Below are positions 58,065 to 64,000 of a stretch of 64,000 bases of DNA, piece after piece. Below the pieces are notes generated by a model that was not told where the DNA came from, searched no databases, and was given only the letters and a program-made list of their open reading frames with translations. The translations under genes were made by a program, and so were the position numbers. Position 1 is the first letter of the stretch. Each line of letters begins with the position of its first letter. This DNA is from Patiria miniata (lineage: Eukaryota; Echinodermata; Asteroidea; Valvatida; Asterinidae): positions 13,431,606-13,495,605 of the forward strand of contig NW_024037064.1 in assembly GCF_015706575.1 (NCBI RefSeq). Reading direction: 5' to 3'.

Positions 58065-59818
58065 CTACTGGGGCGAAAACCCGGCCTCCGTCTTCGTCCC
58101 TTGAGGTTTTGGCAGCTCATCTTCGAAACGAAGAACCTTGGTTTCTTTTCCCTTCAGGTCCTTTGTTGGGCACTCTCTTGCAAAATGCTTCTCGTCGCCA
58201 CACAAATAGCAGGCTCGCCGACTCGGAGATGTGCTCCTCTGTCGTCCCAGCTCCCGGAACATTCCCTTGATCTCTGTAGTAAGATCAGAGATAGAAGCAG
58301 CTACCTGCTTGGTCAAAGCTGATGTAGCCCCTGTCATCTGTGACATCTGCTTAGCCAACTCTGCTATCCCTACATCCTGTGTAGGCTCTGGTGTTTTGTT
58401 GCCACTTTCTCTTTTAAGGATAGGCTGGGGAGTCGACTGCTTCCTTCTCACTTCCATTTTCCTTATCCTTAGATCTTCTTCTTCCTCTTCCTCGGAACCA
58501 GGGTCGTTTTCGTCGAACTCATACGATGCACATTTATATGCCCTAACTGGGGGTGCTGACTTGGTTGGTTTTTGCGGAGCATGTCTGGCACCTGCTGATT
58601 TGCTGATGCAGCGGAACCACTGCATCTTGTCCATTGCCTCGTCAAATGTTTTAGGTTGCTGTATGCAGGCATGCTGACCAGCTTCCTTGTCCAGGCTTCC
58701 CATGCAAAACCTGATGATCGCATTCTTCCTGATCCACGCCTCGGGCAAATCCTTGTAGGCCTTGGCTGCCAAGGAGAGGATTTTATCGGCCCAGTCTCTT
58801 AGGGTATCGCCTTCTTCTTGGCATTCCAATTGGAAGCGGGCCTGGAGGGTCTCGGGAAGTTCTTCCCTCTTAAACCTCTTGTTAAATTCTGAGATGAGGT
58901 GGCTGTAGGACAAGTCTTCGTTCATCTTACTTAGAAGGACGTAGAAGTCTGCAGCTTTCCCTGTCAATCCCCAAATCAACATATCTTTTTTTCTGACTTT
59001 CTGTCCAACCAACAGACATTGCATAGGTCTCAAACTTCCGCTTGTAAAGAGACCAATCGAGTTTGCCATCAAACTCCAGCGTCTTGGGGAGCACTCGTGG
59101 TTTCCGGTCCTCTGGCGTCACACCTCGAGTCTGGGGTGCGCGAGTAGCCGACTGCGGGATTGCCACTGGACGGTGCCTATACGGAAGTGGTGGTACCATA
59201 TCTGGTGACGGATATGGAGGTTGACCATACCATTGCTGTGGTGGGTCAGGGCGGTATGCCACCGACTGCGGTGGTAGGTACGGGTAAGCACCTACATCTG
59301 GGTTTTGGGGTGGAATTGGTGGGTATGCATACAATGTACGTGGGCGGTGGTGTGTATCGGTCCGAGTAACAAGACCATTGGGGCATGTCTTGCGACACCG
59401 GCCTACCAGGTTTGTGTGATACATAACCCTGAGGTCTGCATCGTGCTTGAGCAGTGTCAATGTGTTGCGACATGTTCTGCACGAAGGCCTCTGCGGAATG
59501 TGGAGGGGGTCCTGATGGCTTTGGTTGACTGGACGACCTGATGCGGTTGTCCTGTTGCGCGGGTGCCACCGGCTCCCTAGTCGGACTTTGATCCGACTGC
59601 ATGGTTGCCTGCTGACAGTTGGGGTCTGTGGTGAAGTCGATTGACCTATACAACCTCTCCGAGGGTTTTAACCTGGGTATGTGTTCAATATTATCGGGAG
59701 TTATTGGAAAATTCTCCTCCCTGTATTGGACGATATTTCTAGCAATCCTAGAACCTATCCCGTGAAGTTGTTGCAACTCGACCTCCCCTGCGAAATTTAT
59801 CGGAACTAATCTGGACAT
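58065..59818 (-). pseudogene. element D gag region with an N-terminal helix-hairpin-helix motif
   Basis: Start is the ATG at 59818 (MSRLVPINFAGEVELQQL). Residues 7-52 (about 59662-59800) look like the ComEA-type helix-hairpin-helix: INxAxxxELxxLxGIGxxxAxxIxxYRExN, followed by a second half with P-x-x-I-x-x-I-P. A Pro/Gln/Tyr-rich stretch follows, then a capsid-like part (FDGKLDWSLYKRKFETYA, SHLISEFNKRFKREELPE, LEDTLRDW-like blocks) and a CCHC knuckle (CYLCGDEKHFARECP, about 58.16-58.21 kb). Gag normally packages RNA. A DNA-binding motif at its N-terminus is unusual. The region is not a single clean frame. Confidence 0.8.
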
Positions 59819-60727
59819 GAGGAACAAAGAAATCTTCCCTCAAAAAACTTACGGCGTACAAAGTTGCTCTCGGTAGCACGACAAATTACATGTACACAGC
59901 TCCAGAATGCTCCAGTCATGAACAAAAAATTCTCCCAAACAAAAATACAACAGATGCGTTGTTTTCACCAAGAAATAAACTGGAAAAAAATTTCGCAAAA
60001 CAAAATTACAATGGATGCCTAGCTTAAATACCATAGAAATACAACGGATGCGTTGTCTTCACCAACAAAAAAAACAGACTGAATGCGTTCTAGGCATAAA
60101 CACTTTCTTGTTGTTGCTTTTTACTTTGCTGTGTTTAAATTATTTATTAACACAAGCAACAAGCATTGGCTAGAACAGGAATCACAAAAAAAAATAAAGT
60201 AATTGAAGAATATTACTTATATAATACCTGTTACGGTATTAAGTTACCCAAGATACCACAGACGTGCTCTATTTGTTTAGTGCAATAGACTGCAGAGAAC
60301 ACACACATGTATCTCTAACCACAGTCCAACAGCATATAGTCCACAAAATCAGCCCCGTCTGTTTCTATATTCAGATGCGAAATAAGAATAGACAGTAGTC
60401 ACCTTTATGTTGAAAACTGTGAAGAGGGGCGTCCCACTAGCTGACTGTATGCTATAGTGACCCAAGTTCTCAAAATTGTAAACGGCCAAAGTACCCAAAG
60501 TGAGGGCTAACCAGTTGTTAATTTGTTTAGTGGACGGTCATGACACTGACCATGCTGACAGTACTATTATCTTTAACCACTTTCCCTTCCGCTTATTTTT
60601 GCCCCTTTTATTTTGTTTTTATTCTTCTCTTTGTATTGGTTTAATTCATTATCAAACCCAATACTGAGATCAAGAGATGGTACTGAAGGCTACTTGCTGT
60701 GCCGCTCCGAACTATCCTCGTCGCCAA
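59819..60727 (-). other. element D leader between 5' LTR and gag
   Basis: About 0.9 kb of AT-rich non-coding sequence begins (minus strand) with the primer site at 60712-60727. No ORF is supported. Confidence 0.6.
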
Positions 60728-61103
60728 TGTAGTGCTTCACGCTGTATCTGCACGTGCGTCAGGAGCGTGAACCGAGACGGTGCTTGCCGCGGCCGACTTC
60801 ACTTCTTACGGGTCCGAATTCCTCGTAAAAAGACAAGCCCGCAGGATTACTGTTAATCCCAGGCTTGAGTCCGATCCGGCAACTTGGGTCTCGAACGCAA
60901 AGGAGACGGATTGGTGCAGAAACACGAGAACACTAGAAGTTCTGGAAGAGTTTTGGTAACAACCATGTGACAATGTTTATCATACAACAACGACTGCTCT
61001 AAGATGGTGGCGCCCACGAAAAACGATAAATTGATCATCGGTCACGTGACCGCATAATTCTGATACATTGATTAGTACGGGTGAAATATCAACTGGCACT
61101 ACA
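60728..61103 (-). repeat. element D 5' LTR
   Basis: 376 bases, TGTAGTGC...GCACTACA. It is followed on the + side by GTAC, the target duplication. Confidence 0.95.
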
Positions 61104-61107
61104 GTAC

Positions 61108-61681
61108 GATACGGTGGAAATGTAAACGTTCCCACAGATTCACATTTCCCGCGCCACACGTACATGTATATGGGCCGTACGTGCACACAATACGTGCGCT
61201 CATAATGCACCCATTTATATGGGGAAACTCTGCACAACCTTCGCTGTTCGCATAAAAATGACCGTGAAATCGACACTCAAATCTCAAAAGTTATACTTGC
61301 CCTCACCATTCTACTTGGAAAAATACTGCCAAGAGGGATATTTTAACGAATTTTTTGTGCCAGATGTTCGGGAAAATGACGATTATTTAGAAATTTGGCT
61401 TTACAAAAAGAGAGTAAAAATCTCGGTGTATCGAATTTCTGCCACGTACGGATTCACTTCAAACGTAATTTTATCATGTTTTTAAGCAAATTTACAACAT
61501 TTTAAGTCTAGAAAATAAAACATCATCTACATCTGCAATAGTTATGGACATATCTTTCATTTATTCTGCAAGGGAGATAAATGGGAACAAATTTTATGGC
61601 GCTATCGGCAACGGATGTATACGCCTGTTCGCCGCCATGTTTGTTTCTGCTGTTAGAATCTTTACTGGAGTAAACAATTTT
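61108..61681. other. flank of element D, no supported gene
   Basis: A plus-strand frame at 61219-61485 is open for 88 codons but has no recognisable domain, good start context or splice support. I leave it uncalled. Confidence 0.35.
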
Positions 61682-62259
61682 TTAAACAAACGAACCATAC
61701 AAGTTTCTTTGCGTGCGTGCAGTGTGCATGGAACGGCCGTGGAAATCGATTAGTTTCCCTATTGCCTTGTCAAGGGCGTCCTCTAACTGCGTTTTTCGGC
61801 CTCTTCGTTTTCTGAATGGCAACCCTGTTGAAAAATGAGAATTTTTTTAAAGTAATGTGCATGGATTAATAAAAAAAATTTATGGAGGAAATGTATGACT
61901 CTCTGTTTATTTTCAATTAATGAGGACCACAGTTTTTCTAGCTAAAAAGGTGATTATTTCGTTTGAGTAATTTGAAATGCGCATGAAGGCATTTCTAGTT
62001 AATAATGTGCAAAGTTTATGTCAAACAGAATCCATCAGTTTTTGAAATTTTAATATGATTCTTCAAAATGTTCAGTCTGTTTTAAAGTCTGCAAATTGGC
62101 CACAATTTCAGGAATCAGCATATTTTTTACCTGATGTACCCGGCTTATTAGAATCCTTTGTTGTCTGATCCTTCTCCTTCTCCGCCACGCTGTCCAGAGA
62201 TGATCCGCTGATGTCGGCAGCATCATCTTCCGCATCCTCCATGTCAATATCAGAGTCAC
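61682..62259 (-). CDS. last two exons of an unrecognised acidic/basic protein
   Basis: Minus-strand exons 62259-62131 and 61824-61682 (stop TAA). Exon 1 reads GDSDIDMEDAEDDAADIS and KEKDQTTKDSNKPGTS. Exon 2 reads LPFRKRRGRKTQLEDALDKAI and KLIDFHGRS. The phase agrees across the intron (donor GTAAAA, acceptor TTTTTCAACAG). The acidic block followed by a basic patch (RKRRGRK) suggests a nuclear protein. No family recognised. Upstream exons are not identified. Confidence 0.4.
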
Positions 62260-63508
62260 CTTAAGGTTATGATGATACAAAAAGCAACTTTAAGATACAT
62301 TTTATCAGAACTTTCTTAATGCATTATCTCAGGATATTATAAAAACAAATGTAAACGCCAAAACAAATTGGTATAAGGGGTGCGCAAATCTCTCCCCCCC
62401 CCCCCTTTGAAAGGTCAAAATCCGATGATTGCCGGACTCTCTGAAATGACCATGCATCTTGTTATTGTAGTAGGGTTTTCAGGTGAAATTTTATAGTGCT
62501 CCCTACTGCATCAAAAATAACATCATTGGAAAGGTCACTTCAAATGGAGGACTTCAGACTTTGTTTGAAGAAAATCGGAATTTCTGTTCTAAAGAATTTT
62601 TTAAAGTTTTAAAAATGTGGGTTTTTTCGGACGACCAATTGCATTGTGATATAGGGAAGGAAGTGGCCCCATTTTGCAGTAAATTTAGTAGAAAAAACTA
62701 AGAAAATGTTGAATATCTTCAGAACAATTTATCCGATTCCCACCAAATTTTCAACATTTGATAAACATACAAATGCCCACAATTTCACATTTTTTTAACT
62801 TCTGGATTCTAACCGTTGCCATGGAAACCCAACATGTATGTAATATTCGCAATATATTATTAGTGCAAGTCAATACAATTTGTGAATACTTCGTCAATAC
62901 GGTGAAAGGTGGACATACCACAATCACAAATATCAGCTAAACTTCATAAAGCCAATTTGAAGTTACATGTGCAAGTTGAAATTAATATCCAACCTTCCCC
63001 AAGAAAAGTTGTTGCCATGGAAACAAGCCCAATTTCTTATATAATTATAATTATACACTCATCAAACTGTATGGTATTTGGACAAAGTAATGTGGTTAAA
63101 TGCGCTCTGATGGTTTCATTCATACATGTGCCTGAAAACAACTATTTTATCTTTAACTAGAAGATTAAATAACAATTTAGCAGTTTCCGTGGCAACGACA
63201 TGATTCGTAATTACATGATGATGTACATGTACATCAATATTGTTTACATCCATAACATGGATATAAAACTGAGGCGAAGTGCAATTTGTTCAAGTATTTC
63301 AATTCACTGATTTTCAGATCAAGTTTCAAAGCAGACCAGTAATCATTAACAAACACTAGCTATCCTATTGTCTGTTGCCATGGAAATGGAATATTTTTGG
63401 TTTTTTGAGGGGGGCTAGATTTATTTTGTTTGATACAGAAATTGCTGGAAAAAACAAAGTATTTTTTAGTTTTGTATTTTTTTTACCTACCGGTACCAGT
63501 ACACAGAA
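62260..63508. other. intergenic or intron, no gene seen
   Basis: AT-rich, with a C run near 62394-62405. GTTGCCATGGAAAC words recur at about 62815, 63012, 63185 (variant) and 63373, possibly an RFX-type X-box or a dispersed repeat. Nothing else supported. Confidence 0.4.
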
Positions 63509-64000
63509 TTAGTACATGTCTTCAAGGAGGAGATCCCCTTTCTTGAAATCCATCAGCAATGGGAAGCACCATTCTGTATCGTTATACTCGTCATACTGTA
63601 TACTGTATACACTTTTCAGTGGATTAGTGTCATTCAGTTTCACAAGATCAAGGACAGTGCCTGGAAACCATTAAGTGTTACATTCAGCATCTGGTGAGAC
63701 ACAGTTATGAAAAACTCGCTTGTTAACAAGCAAAGTGGGATTTTTCATATACTCGGGGAGGAGTTCCTGCTGTCTTTTTATACGTCTGTTTCGCCTCAAC
63801 ACATGAAGTTTTGTTGTTAAATGATGTTTCTGTTCAAGAAATTTGATTTTACGTTCATTCTGTGTTCTAATTGCAGATGGTGGTAAGCTCCCATGACTGG
63901 ATGAATCGTCAACATGTACTGCTGGGTTGGTTCTTATTACCTCCTCAAGATTGCTAATAAGCTGACCCAGTGTGTACTGCTTGCCTTTTACTGACTGCTG
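63509..64000 (-). pseudogene. C-terminal exon of an uncharacterised invertebrate-family protein
   Basis: On the minus strand, from the right edge: YTLGQLISNLEEVIRTNP, PPSAIRTQNERKIKFLEQKH, VLRRNRRIKRQQELLPEY, NKRVFHNC, WFPGTVLDLVK, YDEYNDTEWCFPLLMDFKKGD and LLLEDMY, ending with TAA at 63511-63509. The 'WFxGxV ... YD...E..FPLLxDxxxGDL' block is a small barrel-like domain at the C-terminus of many cnidarian, echinoderm and fish proteins that I know only as uncharacterised. One in-frame TAA (63673-63671) falls just before WFPG. As that block is conserved beyond it, this looks like a nonsense change. The 5' exons lie outside the window. Confidence 0.5.

Larger units (their letters stand above)
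50785..61103 (-). mobile_element. element D: long Ty3/gypsy element with an added nuclease ORF
   Basis: LTRs of 376 bases at 50785-51160 and 60728-61103 run TGTAGTGC...GCACTACA (8-base inverted ends) with GTAC outside both (50781-50784 and 61104-61107). On the minus strand the primer-site-like TTGGCGACGAGGATAG (60712-60727) follows the 5' LTR, and AAAAGTGGGAGGAG (51161-51174) precedes the 3' LTR. Parts in order: leader of about 0.9 kb, gag, protease, RT, RNase H, integrase ending in a PHD finger, then a 767-codon third ORF. At about 10.3 kb it is long for the group. The LTRs differ at two positions (about 0.5 percent), so it is young. The gag-pol part has several breaks (about four or five), while the third ORF is open throughout. 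Confidence 0.95.

Noticed and set aside
61219-61485. 88-codon plus-strand frame
   Set aside because: No domain, splice support or conserved pattern that I recognise.
1-64000. CRISPR arrays, bacterial operons and tRNA or rRNA genes
   Set aside because: The sequence is eukaryotic. I found no regularly spaced direct repeats of CRISPR type and no tRNA A/B box pair that I could support by eye; a covariance search would be needed to exclude tRNAs.

Overview
The window looks like a marine invertebrate deuterostome genome, most likely an echinoderm. Evidence is the dense TACATG/TGTACATG microsatellite, frequent TAGGCCTA motifs, spliced genes with ordinary GT-AG introns, and large gene families known mainly from echinoderms, cnidarians and molluscs (RAG1-N-terminus-like, P2X7-tail-like). 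Nothing in the sequence names a species, so this is inference. About 40 percent of the window is LTR retroelement.

Layout. 1-2574: minus-strand gene of three visible exons that runs off the left edge. 3-10 kb: tandem repeats, foldback elements and one decayed coding fragment. 10.7-11.5 kb: CpG-rich promoter-like stretch and a probable first coding exon. 12797-21224: nearly complete Ty3/gypsy element (element A, +) with an extra C2H2 zinc-finger ORF. 21.2-24.2 kb: gag-protease-only Ty3/gypsy remnant (element C, +). 24782-31727: host-type gene (+) with one coding exon split by a young, internally reduced LTR element (element B, minus, 25819-30929) related to A. 33763-35549: minus-strand gene joining a Cys-rich module, a proline-rich linker and a P2X7-type C-terminal domain. 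37.4-40.7 kb: one exon of an unrecognised gene, then a hAT-like MITE inserted at the end of another inverted-repeat element. 41086-45755: a ten-exon RAG1-like gene or transposon remnant (+) with frameshifts and a stop; a second RAG1-like N-terminal exon lies at 50338-50663 (minus). 47.3-48.6 kb: 5'-truncated LINE. 50785-61103: a long Ty3/gypsy element (element D, minus) with a helix-hairpin-helix motif in gag, a PHD finger after integrase, and a third ORF carrying a zinc-finger-like motif and a TatD-family nuclease domain. 61.7-64 kb: minus-strand exons of two unrecognised genes.

How the parts fit. The best candidate for an undescribed system is the third ORF between integrase and the 3' LTR: C2H2 fingers in A and B, and a C2H2-like finger plus an apparently complete TatD metal-nuclease domain in D. 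A and B share primer site, pre-polypurine sequence and LTR end motif, so they are one lineage; C and D share a different primer site. The second point of interest is the RAG1-like locus, whose N-terminal zinc module, RING and GGRP motif follow vertebrate RAG1 in order. LTR pairs of A, B and D differ by only a few bases, so these insertions are recent, and B has probably inactivated the gene it sits in.
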